Assembly (NCBI RefSeq): GCF_003576645.1
Contig: NC_044924.1
Coordinates: forward strand, 21,331,233 to 21,395,232
DNA: 64,000 nucleotides
Direction: 5' to 3'
Source: Ipomoea triloba
Lineage: Eukaryota > Streptophyta > Magnoliopsida > Solanales > Convolvulaceae
The notes under the pieces were generated by a model, which saw only the letters and a program-made list of their open reading frames with translations, was not told the DNA's origin and did not search any database. Below, one piece after another: positions 21,938 through 33,673 of this stretch (within the stretch, counting starts at the first letter, position 1; every line of letters starts with the position of its first letter). Both the position numbers and the translations under genes were made by a program.

Positions 21938-23341
21938 TGTAACCCCTCGGTTTTCCGACAAAGTTAGGGTTTGAAATTTTTTTTTAAGCTATGACATTTA
22001 TGAGAAGGTCTCTCGGTATTTCAAAGGAATTTTTTTTGAGACTAGTTATTAATAAACTGCGATCTACGTACCGGTCACGAACCGTAAATTTTTTTAAAGG
22101 ATGCATATACAGTTCGAATTTTCCTAGAAAATGGATTATTAAGTACGATACGATTAAGCCTGAACTTCCTACTTAGTTCAAGAGAAATTTAAATGGACTG
22201 TAAGAGTGAAATTGTTACGGACCTTCGTACCTAAATTTCGCGGGAGACCGAAAAATTCCCAATTTCAGCGGTTAATAACGGGATTATTTTTAGGATAATT
22301 TTGGCGTTAGAATTTTCTCGAATTAAGTTATGATCCTCCGAACTTTTATCTGATTTAATCCCAAACTGGCAAAATAAATTATACTCTTCAAGATCTACCA
22401 TGGGGATTTGACAAGTGTCACTCTTAATTACCACATGGTAAATTCATTAATGGAGTGTCATAAGAAGTATGGGATGATCATACTTGTATGCATGTTCATA
22501 GTTAACTTATGCTTGTATATGTTGTGTTTACTTTCATTGAGGCTTATACTTGTGAAAATAGTGGAAAAACGGGGCGTTACAACCCAGTTTTTGCTGCCCG
22601 AAGTTGGCAGAATCGGATGGACGCAGGCTTGGACGCGCATCCACCGCGCATCCATCGGCGCCCAGGAATTCGGCGTCGCAGCCGAGAGGCCGGACGACAC
22701 CACGGACGCGCGTCCGCAGGTGTCCGAGACTACGGCGTCACGGCCAAAAGGCCAGACGCAACCACGGACGGGCGTCCGTGGCGCCCAGAATTTCGGCGCT
22801 AATGCCGAACGAGCGGACGCGGCCCGGACGCACGCGGAGCTGTTTTCGACCGAACTTTTCCCCGATGTTTTTGCTCATGAATGTTATGATGCTTGGAAGG
22901 CCTACGGGCAACCGAGTTATTTTTTTTGAAAGCTCAAATATTATTTGTACGTTATGTTCATTAATTTGGGGAAAAAATTGTGTTTTTAAGAAACAAGTGT
23001 GACCCTTGCCACTTGGAATTTCATGGTGAAATGTCATTAACAACTATGTGTATTTTGGAGATATATTTAGATGAGAATGATCGTTTGAGTCATCATGTGA
23101 ATATACTAATTAAACCCAAGGCCAGAAAGAATGTTTTGAAAACCTTAGTTTCTGGATAATGTTGTTGAGATGGTAACTTTACGGGAAACTTGCGGGAGTC
23201 GTGGCCCGAAAGTTATTGAAAAGTTTGACTTCTTGGGAGGCTTGCGAGCCGGGGCCCGGAAGTTAATGAGATGTTTGACTTTACGGGAGGCTTGCGGGAG
23301 CTGTGGCCCGAAAGTTATTGAAATGTTTGACTTCTTGGGAG
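21938..23341 (+). repeat. Truncated 5' LTR of the Tekay element
   Basis: Relative to the 3' LTR it lacks ~475 bp between CATACTTG and TATGCATG (junction near 22488, TTGT microhomology) and everything after the second tandem repeat (3' end of LTR). It contains the GC-rich block at about 22600-22860. From 23342 the sequence is gag. Confidence 0.8.
22600..22860. repeat. GC-rich palindromic block in the LTR, copy 1
   Basis: Unusually GC-rich for this window, with many short palindromes such as GGACGCGCGTCC (22704-22715) and repeated GGCGCCCAG/AATTCGGCG motifs. Stops are rare in all frames only because of base composition. Counterparts lie at 28670-28960 and, inverted, at 34230-34490; the solo LTR lacks it. 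Confidence 0.55.
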
Positions 23342-26300
23342 ATCGTACCGGATGAGGCGAGTAAGGCGAGAAGATTCGTTCGGGGATTGGACTGGAGTAT
23401 AAGGGGAATGATCGCACCTTTCATGTGCTCTACCTTGAAAGAGGCGTATGATAGAGCCTCGGATCATTATCAAGTCTACCTGGACCAACAGGAAGTCTAC
23501 GGCCGAAACAAAAGGAAAGCTGAAGACAAATCTCGGAAGTTTCCGGCAGGAAACAAGAAGGCCAACCAAGGTAGCTTCAACTCAGTACGAGGAAGAGAAG
23601 GAGTCAACCAGGGGAATCGTCCTGCTTGCCCAAGATGTGGGAGGAATCACCCCGGAGTAAACTGTCAAGGAATGAAGTTCCAATGCTACAAGTGTGGTCT
23701 CTTTGGGCACAAATCTTATCAGTGCCGAAGTCAGGTAGACAGCCCCCAAAAGTCTCTGCAAAATGTGAATCAAGGAAGGAGATTCAATAGAAATGCTGGC
23801 TGGAATTCCGCAGGAGCAGAAGAAAAGACGACCAACTCCCAGTCTGTGAATTTGGGAAGACCAGCGAACGCCACGCCTGGTTCTAACCACAAGGGAAAGC
23901 AGGTGATGGGAGAAAGCAGCGGAGAGAAACAAGGCAGGATTTACGTCGTCAATAGCGCTCAGGCTCAGGCTAGCGACGCCGTAACTGGTACTTTCCCCAT
24001 AAACTCAGTACTTGGATTAGTCCTATTTGATACGGGAGCTACCAATTCATATATATCCTCTACGTTCGCTGATAAACTAGAGTTGAGGCCTACTGCTAAG
24101 TTAGATCTAAATGTTACAACGACTTCGGGAGTAGTAGTATCCTGTAAGGATAGTTATGACGACGTTGCAATAGAAATAGCGGGATTTAACTGTCCCGGAA
24201 ACCTGATTCGTTTTGGACTTGAAGGCATCGACGTAGTGCTCGGGATGGATTGGTTGGATAAGTACAAAGCTCGAATCGTGTGTAATGAGCGAAAAATTGT
24301 CCTGCAAGGACCGAAGGGAAGGAGAATATCCTACCGAGGGATTGGCAAGCAACCAGAGTCAAGGTTGTTGACGATACAGAAATTAAAGAAGTGCGTTCGC
24401 CAGGGATGTGAAGCGTATCTCTGCTTGGTGCAAGACGCCGAAGTAGAAGAACTCGAGATGGACCGAATTCTAATTGTACGTGAATTTCCTGACGTATTCC
24501 CCGACGATCTCACTGAGATGCCGCTAGAAAGGGAACTGGAATTCACCATCGATCTTGTACCAGGAACCTCACCAATCTCAAAAGCGCCTTATCGGATAGC
24601 ACCCAAAGAGATGGAGGAGCTGAAGGCACAATTGGCAGAGTTGTTTGAAAAAGGATTTATTAGACCGAGCGTATCACCTTGGGGCGCACCAGTGTTGTTC
24701 ATGAAGAAGAAGGATGGGAGTCTTAGACTGTGCATTGACTATAGGGAACTCAATCGAGTCACAGTAAAGAACAAGTACCCGTTGCCCAGGATCGATGATC
24801 TATTTGATCAGTTGAAAGGAGCGGGTGTATTCTCGAAGGTTGACCTACGGTCAGGGTATCACCAAGTGCGAGTAGCGAAAGAGGATGTGCCTAAAACGGC
24901 ATTTCGGACGAGGTACGGGCACTATGAGTTCACAGTCATGCCATTCGGAGTGACTAACACCCCAGGAACCTTTATGGACTTGATGAATCAAATTTTCCTT
25001 CCGTACCTGGATAAATTCGTCGTCGCTTTCATAGATGACATTTTGGTCTACTCTAAAACCCCGGAGGAACACGAGGAACATCTCAGGACAGTGTTACAGA
25101 CACTGAGGGAAAAGAAACTTTTCGCAAAACTTTCAAAATGCGAATTTTGGAAAAGAGAAGTCGCATTTCTTGGTCACGTGATCACCAAGGAAGGAATAAG
25201 GGTGGACCCAGCCAAGATACGAGCTGTAATTGAATGGGAAGTGCCCAAATCAGTTACGGAAATCCGCAGTTTCTTAGGTTTGGCGGGTTATTACCGAAGG
25301 TTTGTTCAGGACTTCTCAAAGATAGCAAGACCACTGACAAACTTGCTCAAAAAGACGACCAAGTATAGTTGGAACGAAGAATGCGAGCAGGCATTCCAGG
25401 AGCTTAAGAAGAGATTGACCACCGCTCCAGTGTTAACTCTACCTGTTGGAACGGAAGGTTATGAGTTGTACACTGATGCGTCTCACAAAGGACTAAGATG
25501 TGTCCTCATGCAATATGGAAGGGTAATAGCGTATGCTTCTCGACAATTGAAAACTCATGAAGCTAACTACCCGACACATGACTTGGAACTGGCAGCAGTG
25601 GTATTCGCTCTCAAAATTTGGCGACACTACCTCTATGGAATCTCATGCAAGATTTATACAGATCACAAGAGTTTAAAGTATATCTTCACGCAGAGGGATC
25701 TCAATTTAAGACAAAGGAGATGGTTGGAGTTGATCAAAGACTATGACTTGGAAATTCAGTATCACGAGGGCAAAGCAAACAAGGTAGCTGATGCCTTGAG
25801 CCGAAAGACAAACCATGCTCTTTGGATATTACCCGAGCAGTTATGTAAGGAGTTTCAAGGACTCAATCTGGAAGTGAAAATGTGTGGTCAAGAGGAACAA
25901 GAGAAGAAATTATATTACATGTCGGCCACTCTAACCCTATTTGAGGAAATCAAATGAGCACAAGAAGAGGACAATTGAGTGGAGAGCATCAAGGAGAAGA
26001 TGGTTGATGGAAAACATGGACCGTTTGAACTACACCCGGATGGGAGTGTAAGATTCCAACGTAGATGGATAATACCTAAAGGGTGTAAGAAGATAATGGA
26101 GCAAATAATGAAAGAAGGCCATTACACACCTTATTTAGTTTATCTTGGTGGGGATAAATTGTATAAGGATTTGAAACAAAACTTTTGGTGGTCGGGCATG
26201 AAGAAGGATGTGGCGGAATTTGTGGCTAGATGTTTGAACTGTCAAAGGGTCAAGGCAGAAAGAAGTAAGCCAAAGGGATTACTGCAACCATTAGAGATTC

Positions 26301-27418
26301 TGCAGTGGAAGTGGGACTCAATCTCTATGGATTTCGTGGGAGGATTACCTAGAACCAAGGCGGGAAACGATCAAGTGTGGGTCATTGTCGATCGACTGAC
26401 CAAGACAGCAAGATTCATTCCAATGAACAAAACATGGTCAATGGAAAAGTTAGCAAGGGCCTATGTTAAACACGTGGTTAAACACCACGGGGTAGCGCGA
26501 GATATCGTTTCAGACCGAGACTCACGATTTCTATCACGTTTTTGGGGAGCGTTACAAATGGCAATGGGCACTCAACTCAAACTGAGTACGGCTTTTCACC
26601 CTGCCACTGATGGCCAAACGGAGCGAACGATACAAACGTTGGAAGATATGCTCAGAGGTTGTGTGCTCGATTTCCAGGGTTCATGGGACGAACAGTTGGA
26701 TTTGATAGAATTTTCCAATAACAACAGCTACCATGCGAGCATAGGAATGGCACCTTATGAGGCATTATATGGGCGGAAATGTCGAAGTCCTCTGTGCTGG
26801 AACGACAAGAGCGATGTCGTTACACTTGGACCTCAGTACTTACAAGAGACTACGGAAGCAATCAAGGTGATCTGAGAGAGGATGAAAGTTGCGCAGGATC
26901 GACAAAAGTCGTACGCCGATTTGAAGCGACAGTTCACCGAATATCAAGTTGGGGAGAAGGTGTTATTGAAAGTCTCACCCACTAAAGGAGTCAGAAGGTT
27001 TGGGAGGAAAGGAAAGTTGAGTCCTCGTTATATAGGACCTTACGAAATTCTGGAGAGGATAGGGAATTTAGCCTATCGACTGGCCCTACCGATTGAGCTT
27101 GATAAAGTACATAATGTATTCCATGTTTCTCAACTTAAACGGTATGTACCTGAGGCATCCCATGTATTAGAGCCGGAGGAACTGGAGATGGATGATTCGT
27201 TGACCTACGAGGAAAGACCAATTCGAATCTTGGACTCGAAAACACGAGATACGAGGAGGAAATCAGTCAAAATGATCAAAGTCCAATGGTCGAACCACAG
27301 TCCCGAGGAAGCTACATGGGAGTTGGAAAGCGTTATGATGGGACGCTATCCGGAATTATTTAACTCAGGTGCGTGGAACCAATATAACTTTTATGTGCCT
27401 AAACAAATTATGTGTTAA
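23342..27418 (+). pseudogene. Tekay-type gag(C-terminal)-pol polyprotein with three TGA stops
   Basis: One reading frame holds, in order: the end of gag; zinc knuckles near 23630 and 23680 ([14 protein letters not shown] is a good CCHC); protease ([12 protein letters not shown], ~24028); reverse transcriptase (~24560-25070, [10 protein letters not shown] as active site); RNase H (LYTDASHKG, ~25465); integrase (~26100-26790) with the D, D and E residues recognisable (MDF, SDRDSRF, GQTER); and a C-terminal chromodomain (~27190-27350, KVQWSNHSPEEATWELE). TGA codons at 25955, 25976 and 26873 break it without any frameshift; each could be CGA changed by C-to-T. In the integrase zinc domain a Tyr (codon in TTATTTAGTTTATCTTGG) stands where the family has the second His. 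The gag N-terminus is deleted. Dead as a source of enzymes. Confidence 0.85.
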
Positions 27419-27521
27419 GACTAGGCATGCTAGAAATTCGTTTTGGGTAAAAGAAGGTGGGTAGTAATCTACTTGGAATCCGTGGATGCCGAAAAGGAAG
27501 TTTCGATGACGAAACTATTTT

Positions 27522-27530
27522 AAGGGGGGA
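27522..27530 (+). promoter_or_regulatory. Polypurine tract of the Tekay element
   Basis: AAGGGGGGA, followed by AGAC and the start of the 3' LTR at 27535. Also present inverted at about 35580-35590. Confidence 0.75.
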
Positions 27531-28669
27531 AGACTGTAACCCCTCGGTTTTCCAACAAAGTTAGGGTTCGAAATTTTTTTTTTAAGCTATGACATTTATG
27601 AGAAGGTCTCTCGGTATTTCAAAGGAATTTTTTTTTGAGACTAGTTATTAATAAGCTGCGATCTACGTACCGGTCACAAACCGTAAATTTTTTTAAAGGA
27701 TGCATATACAGTTCGAATTTTCCTAGAAAATGGATTATTAAGTGCGATACGATTAAGCCTGAACTTCCTACTTAGTTCAAGAGAAATTTAAATGGACTGT
27801 AAGAGTGAAATTGTTACGGACCTTCGTACCTAAATTTCGCGGGAGACCGAAAAATTCCCAATTTCAGCGGTTAATAACGGGATTATTTTTAGGATAATTT
27901 TGGCGTTAGAATTTTCCCGAATTAAGTTATGATCCTCTGAACTTTTATCTGATTTAATCCCAAACTGGCAAAATAAATTCTACTCTTCAAGATCTACCAT
28001 GGGGATTTGACAAGTGTCACTCTTAATTACCACATGGTAAATTCATTAATGGAGTGTCATAAGAAGTATGGGATGATCATACTTGTTTCTTAAGCTTCAA
28101 GCTAACCTCACATCACCCTCTCTCTCATCTCCCATTTTCGAAATTAGAAGGAAAAGAAGAGGAAGGAAACCTCATTCTTCTACATTGTGATCCAAGAACT
28201 CCCTAGCTTTCTCTTCAACTCAAGTGCTCAATAATAGGTAAAAACTTTGGATTTATTCGGTTAATATAACTAGAATCCTTCCTAGAACTTAAGTTTAAAC
28301 TAAGGATTCATGAAAATATTGTTATTATGGTGATTTTGTTTAGGATCTTTGGTGAAAGATTTGAAGGAAAAGATCATCAACTTTCTACGGTTTTAAAATC
28401 TACTTGGGAGGTAAGGAATCCCTTAAGTTGGTTTAGTCACTTGAAGGTGATCAAATGCTAGTAAATTATGTGACTAGGAATTTTATGTGAAAATTATGTG
28501 TTAAGTTTATGGATCTACAAGTTGGCTCAAAAGACTACATCTTGATTTTTGGTAAATTTTGTATGCATGTTCATAGTTAACTTATGCTTGTATATGTTGT
28601 GTTTACGTTCATTGAGGCTTATACTTGTGAAAATAGTGGAAAAACGGGGTGTTACAACCCAGTTTTTGT

Positions 28670-28960
28670 TGCCCGAAGTTGGCAGAATCGGATGGACGCA
28701 GCCTTGGACGCGCGTCCACCGCGCGTCCATCGGCGCCCAGGATTTCGGCGACGCAGCCGAGAAGCCGGACGCCACCTGGCTGCGCGGACGCGCAGTCCGA
28801 GACTACGGCGTCACGGCCGAAAAGCCGGACGCAACCACGGACACGCGCGTCCGTGGCGCCCAGAATTTCGGCGCTAATGCCGAACGAGCGGACGCACGGC
28901 GGGAAACCGCGAGCCCGCACGACGCGGAGCCGTTTTCGACCGAACTTTTCCCCGATGTTT
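28670..28960. repeat. GC-rich palindromic block in the LTR, copy 2
   Basis: Same composition as 22600-22860, with GGACGCGCGTCC at 28706-28717 and several similar palindromes. It differs from copy 1 by insertions and deletions of whole motifs, so it is evolving faster than the flanking LTR. Confidence 0.55.
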
Positions 28961-29259
28961 TTGCTCCCGAATGTTATGATGCTTGGAAGGCCTACGGGCA
29001 ACCGAGTTATTTTTTTTGAAAGCTCAAATATTATTTGTACGTTATGTTCATTAATTTGGGGAAAAAATTGTGTTTTTAAGAAACAAGTGTGACCCTTGCC
29101 ACTTGGAATTTCATGGTGAAATGTCATTAACAACTATGTGTATTTTGGAGATATATTTAGATGAGAATGATCGTTTGAGTCATCATGTGAATATACTAAT
29201 TAAACCCAAGGCCAAAAAGAATGTTTTGAAAACCTTAGTTTCTGGATAATGTTGTTGAG

Positions 29260-29715
29260 ATGGTAACTTTACGGGAGGCTTGCAGGAGTCGTGGCCCGAA
29301 AGTTATTGAAATGTTTGACTTCTTGGGAGGCTTGCGAGCCGGGGCCCGGAAGTTAATGAGATGTTTGACTTTACGGGAGGCTTGCGGGAGCCGTAGCCCG
29401 AAAGTTATTGAAATGTTTGACTTCTTGGGAGGCTTGCGAGCCGGGGCCTGGAAGTTAATGAGATGTTTGACTTTACGGGAAGCCTGCGGGAGCCGTGGCC
29501 CGAAAGTTATTGAAATGTTTGACTTCTTGGGAGGCTTGCGAGCCGGGGCCCGGAAGTTAATGAGATGTTTGACTTTACGGGAAGCCTGCGGGAGCCGTGG
29601 CCCGAAAGTTATTGAAATGTTTGACTTCTTTGGAGGCTTGCGAGCCGGGGCCCGGAAGTTATTGAGACGTTTGACTTTGCGGGAGGCTTATCAGCCGGGG
29701 CCCCAAAGTTATTGA
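29260..29715. repeat. ~102-bp tandem repeat in the LTR (about four units)
   Basis: Each unit has two ~51-bp halves, TTTACGGGAGGCTTGCGGGA... and TTCTTGGGAGGCTTGCGAGC..., ending TTTGAC. Four full units plus a partial fifth. Fewer units are present in the 5' LTR (23170-23341) and in the copy at 35900-36120. The 151-codon frame across it is a by-product of a repeat length divisible by three. Confidence 0.75.
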
Positions 29716-30145
29716 GATGTTGACCTACGGGAGGCATGAGTGCCGCGGCCCGAGGTGCTTGAAAATATTCCAAGTATGCCTTACACTTATCCAGGGGGAA
29801 ACTAAGTAAAATTTTACTAACTATGAAAATCTAGTTACTCCGTAACTAGATTGAAGAATAGAATGTCACGAATTCTGAACAGTAAAGTGTGTGTGTTGTT
29901 GAACTCACTTTTTGAATTAAATGTTGGAATTCTCAGAAATGAAAGTATTATATGCTGATGTCTCTCATATACTATGCTATACTTTCTTTTGTTGATAACC
30001 GATTGCAGGTAGATTGCAATTGATGGGTAAAGTTTACAGTTTCTGAGTTTTATGTTGTTTTTGAAACCTTTGTTTACTTTCGAGTGACAATGGATTTCCT
30101 TACTTAGCCGTCGTGCTAACTACACTTCATTGTGTCCGTTATCAG

Positions 30146-30616
30146 ATGGAATCTAGTGTGGGCTCATGCAGCCCAGCGGACTCCGATCCATCGGAGTTTG
30201 AGTTCCCCGTTCTAGATTACGATGATTACATGCAGTTTTTGTCTAATGATGACCCGTACACCCCCGGCTACGCTCCAGATCCTCCAGTGCTGACTTGTAC
30301 TCCCGACCCTGTGCCCACTTCTGTCTCACCGGCGGTACCGGTTTGGTCACCAGTCCCTGTTGAACCGTTGTGCCCTCTAGACATTATTCAGGCTAGCTAT
30401 GGGTTCTACCCCATAGAGGTTTTACCCGATAGTGATCCTCTCGAGTTTGTTGTTCGCTATCCTTACCCGTGGGACCCGAGTCCCCCGGAGTATCATGACG
30501 AGTGGATGATGCATATCAATACCTGCAACTTTCTGGACCACATCACCTGGTTCGAGGGTGAGTGGCACCTTGTTTGGGGCACCTACACTGGCCCGGTGTA
30601 CCACTCGTTAGACTAG
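30146..30616 (+). CDS. 156-codon ORF of unknown function inside the Tekay 3' LTR
   Basis: I do not recognise this protein. The ORF starts at the ATG at 30146 (preceded by ...CCGTTATCAG, which could be a 3' splice site) and ends TAG at 30614-30616. It is acidic and rich in Pro, Asp, Tyr and Trp, beginning MESSVGSCSPADSDPSEFEF, with a Pro-rich middle (VPTSVSPAVPVWSPVPVEPL) and an aromatic C-terminus. No membrane segment or catalytic motif is seen. It lies in a stretch of the LTR with higher GC than its surroundings. A second copy at 36545-37015 keeps the frame with very few amino-acid changes. The solo LTR at 1399-4587 lacks it. Confidence 0.4.
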   Translation: MESSVGSCSPADSDPSEFEFPVLDYDDYMQFLSNDDPYTPGYAPDPPVLTCTPDPVPTSVSPAVPVWSPVPVEPLCPLDIIQASYGFYPIEVLPDSDPLEFVVRYPYPWDPSPPEYHDEWMMHINTCNFLDHITWFEGEWHLVWGTYTGPVYHSLD

Positions 30617-30953
30617 GTAGTGTCTAGGGTGGGAAGTCAAGTCTGACCTTTTGTGTATATATCTTTTGTAGCCATGCTTGTACTAAGATGGCTAGTGGGT
30701 CGGGTCTATCTCAAACTCTCCCAGTGGTTTGTAACTAAACTTTGGTACTTGTTAGTAGCTAGCTTAGCTACTCTTTTGTTGATGCCATGAATATATATAT
30801 CAAGTTATGATGATCATGATGATATAGTACAATTCCTTATCTTTAGCCTGTGCATCTAGAATGAATCCTATCTGTATGTGATCGGGTTTAGTCTAGGTGT
30901 GGCGGTAACTACTCCGATTGTTCGGTACAGCCGAGTCGGGGTGTTACAATGCC

Positions 30954-31589
30954 AAATTGCCAACTGTATCGCTTATCAAACAATAAATTTATCTTTTTCA
31001 TTGCTATTTTTTTAATTTAGGAAATAAATTATTATTGCCAAATATGACGAATTATAATAATTTTTTTAGTAATAAGTAATTAGCTAATAAATGTCAACCC
31101 GTTTGAAATTCCAAAATTACTCATTTGGGGTTTATTTCACTTTGTAGTCAATAAATTTTAGTTGCAATTTTTATTTTAATCATCACTTTTTTTTTCCTTT
31201 TCGGTTTTGAACCTTTAAAAAATTTCTATTTTAGCCATAAATATATTATCTCTTTAGACCTATACTAGATTTATTTTTTAAACAAATAATTTTGAATGAG
31301 TTTGGGCCGCCTTCACTTGCGTTTGTTCCGCCACATATATATCTACACACACCTAAATTAAGAATCCTACAAGCACTTTATTACTGTTTATTTTATTTTA
31401 TTTTATTGTTGTTTATCATAGCGTGTATGAGGGAGAATGGAAAACCTAACTAAGGGTCAATGAGGGGAAGGTCAATCTTCAAGCAACAAAAAGATCAAAA
31501 GCCCTTATACTTTTTAAGTTCATGATTTTCATATCTCTCAAAGTATAGGGAATAACGACAAGGAGAAAAAGGTAATTATATATGAATCA
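30954..31589 (+). pseudogene. B3-unit 1 continued: decayed first coding exon, copy A
   Basis: Continues the unit split by the Tekay element. Near 31437 an ATG opens a short frame homologous to the start of the B3 exon at 39499 but meets TGA after eight codons. The 3' splice site context ATCATAG and 5' splice site AAAAAG|GTAATT are kept. Near-identical to 37354-37990, with many small deletions relative to it. Confidence 0.5.
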
Positions 31590-31785
31590 TTCGCAACATT
31601 CACAATTCTTGAACTCTATATTCACAATTTTGTTATATAATTAAAAATTGTGTTATACTGTTGAATACAGAGTTTGAAATTGTTAATATAAAGTTATGTA
31701 ATTGTGGATATAGAGTTTTGTAATTGTAAACTCTATGTTTACAATTATACAACTCTATGTTCACAATTTTAGAAGGTGGACCAAG
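31590..31785. repeat. Foldback repeat of ~22-bp units, copy 2
   Basis: Same inverted arrangement of TTCACAATT...CTCTATATT units as 21030-21265, with GGACCAAGGTCC, another palindrome, at the right edge (about 31777-31790). Confidence 0.55.
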
Positions 31786-31799
31786 GTCCATGGCATAAG

Positions 31800-33673
31800 A
31801 ACCGGCTTACATCATTTTTTATAACTATCAAAGTTTGAGCCCAAATATATTTTATATTCCTAAGTCCAATAATTTATCATGAGTCCAAATCCAAATCCTC
31901 TGTATTTTTTACCCTAAATTTTAATAATTACAATTTACCCAAAAACCCTACCTATAAATAGCATTACTCATGTCTTCGTCATTTTTGTTCTCAATTTGTA
32001 GCCCACATTTCCTCTCCTTCTCTCACGTAAGTCTCTCTCTCTCTCTCTAAATTTTTCTTCTTGATTTAAGCTTCTCTTCTCCAAACCCTAGGCGCAAGAC
32101 TTGTAACTTTCTTCTTCCTTTCCCCATTCCATCCTCTAGTATAAGATATGAAATGATGTATTTATGGGTTCTTTGTTGTGTTTTTTAGTTAAAATGGTGA
32201 AGTTGTTGCTATGCTTTGGTTGGGAGAAGCAAGATGAAGGATGTAGAAGAAGAGTTTGTAGTTTGTAGCTTCTACTTGGCTAAATGATATTTGCCCTAAT
32301 TTCCCTAAATAAAAAAAAAATTGTCCTAATTTCCCTAAAAAAATTTGCCTAATTTCCCTAAATAATTTACAAAGACATAAATTAAGAGTCGTGCAAACAC
32401 TATATATTTTTTTGTTTTTGTTTTATTGTGGTCTATGTTACGGTGTAATAACTAATAAGTAGAAAATAGAAAATCTCACTGACAATCAAGGAAAAAGTCA
32501 ATCTTCAAGCCTAAATGACTAAAAGTGTAATTTTCCTTTATTTCATTATCTATGTGAAATTGCCAACAGTATCACTTATCAAACAATAATTTTATCTTTT
32601 TCAATGTCATTTGTTTAATTTAAGAAAGAAATTATTATTGCCAAATATGTCGAATTATAATAAAAGATCTTTTAGTAATAAGTAATTAGCTAATAAATGT
32701 CAACCTATTTGAAATTCCAATTTAATCCAATCACCGAACAAAACCCTCTCATATAAATATTGGGGTTTATTGAACATTTTAAACTAAATTTTAGTAGAAA
32801 TTTTGCTTTTAATCGCCAACTTTTTGTTTCTCTTCCCTGAATTTTTAAAAAAATTTCATTTTAGCCATAAAAATATCAAAAATCTCTTTTAAACCTATCA
32901 CTCGATATATTTTTTTAAACTAATAATTTAAATGGGCTTGGGCCGCCTCCACTTGCCTTGGTTCCGCCACTATATATCTACACACACCTAAATTAAGAAT
33001 CCTAGAAGCACTGTATTATTGTTATTTGATTTTATTTTATTGTGGTTTATCATAGCGTGTAAGAGGGAGAAAATGGAAAACCTAATTAAGGATCAAGCGG
33101 AAAGTCAATCTTCAAGCAACAGAAAGATCAAAATCCCTTTGGTAGTTTTGAAGTTCATGATTTTCATATCTCTCAAACGATAGGGATTGACGACAAGGAG
33201 AAAAAGGTAATTATATATGAACCATTCACAACATTCTTCTTTAATTTCATTTTTCATAAAAAAGAACTACTGTCATAAAGATTCTTTATTGAGTTTTCAT
33301 TTGATTTTCGTAGTTAAGGGGTATATCTATCATGGTATATAGTAGGGTTCAAGTTGGAATACGTTGTGTTTGAATCGATGGATTTTTGTTTGGAGATCTT
33401 ATGGTAGTCATCGTGTACTAGAGAAATTTTGTCAAGTTTTCACCTAATTTTTTCTTTGTGAAGTGGTAGATCTAGGATTTTAGAGGTTAGGTTAAAGTTT
33501 AATAATGTGGTGTTGACATATGTGGTTTTGAGTTGAAGATTTAGTGATGGTCAGGAAGGGCTAGAGAATCATTGCTGAGTTTTCACTCTTTTTTTTTTTT
33601 TTTTTTTTTTGTGGTCTGATACATCTAGGATTTTAAAATAGGGTAATAGTTTTAGAATATGATTTTGAAAGAT
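31800..33673 (+). pseudogene. B3-unit 2, copy A: promoter, leader, first coding exon
   Basis: Homologous to 38200-40108: TATA box at about 31953-31960, leader with 5' splice site at 32027, intron, and a first coding exon near 33074 (MENLIKDQAESQSSSNRKIK) that carries a 2-bp deletion (CCCTTTGG here, CCCTTATGG in the other copy) and so is frameshifted. It ends abruptly at 33673, where an inverted Tekay fragment begins; no B3 domain follows. The many 1-4 bp deletions relative to the other copy look like unpolished long-read sequence. Confidence 0.55.

Larger units (their letters stand above)
21938..30948 (+). mobile_element. Tekay/Del-type chromovirus (Ty3-Gypsy), 9.0 kb, internally deleted
   Basis: Starts TGTAACCCCTCGG and ends GGGGTGTTACA, flanked by a perfect 5-bp duplication ATGCC (21933-21937 and 30949-30953). 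Order: truncated 5' LTR, pol with the C-terminal part of gag, chromodomain, polypurine tract, full 3.4-kb 3' LTR. The end of the 5' LTR, the primer-binding site and the gag N-terminus are missing in one deletion at 23341. The chromodomain and long LTRs point to the Tekay (Del) lineage, which would need a phylogeny to confirm. Three TGA codons interrupt pol. Confidence 0.85.
27535..30948 (+). repeat. 3' LTR of the Tekay element, 3414 bp
   Basis: TGTAACCCCTCGG to GGGGTGTTACA. Parts in order: promoter-proximal AT-rich region, GC-rich palindromic block (28670-28960), ~100-bp tandem repeats (29260-29700), an AT-rich region, and a 156-codon ORF near the end (30146-30616). The 3.4-kb length is within what is known for Del-type LTRs. 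Confidence 0.85.

Noticed and set aside
22604..23043. Overlapping 80-170-codon frames in all readings
   Set aside because: Produced by the GC-rich palindromic LTR block, with few stops by composition; same at 28549-29133 and 34107-34612.
29260..29715. 151-codon frame with repeated [24 protein letters not shown] peptide
   Set aside because: A ~102-bp tandem repeat in the LTR with a length divisible by three; copy number varies and there is no start context.
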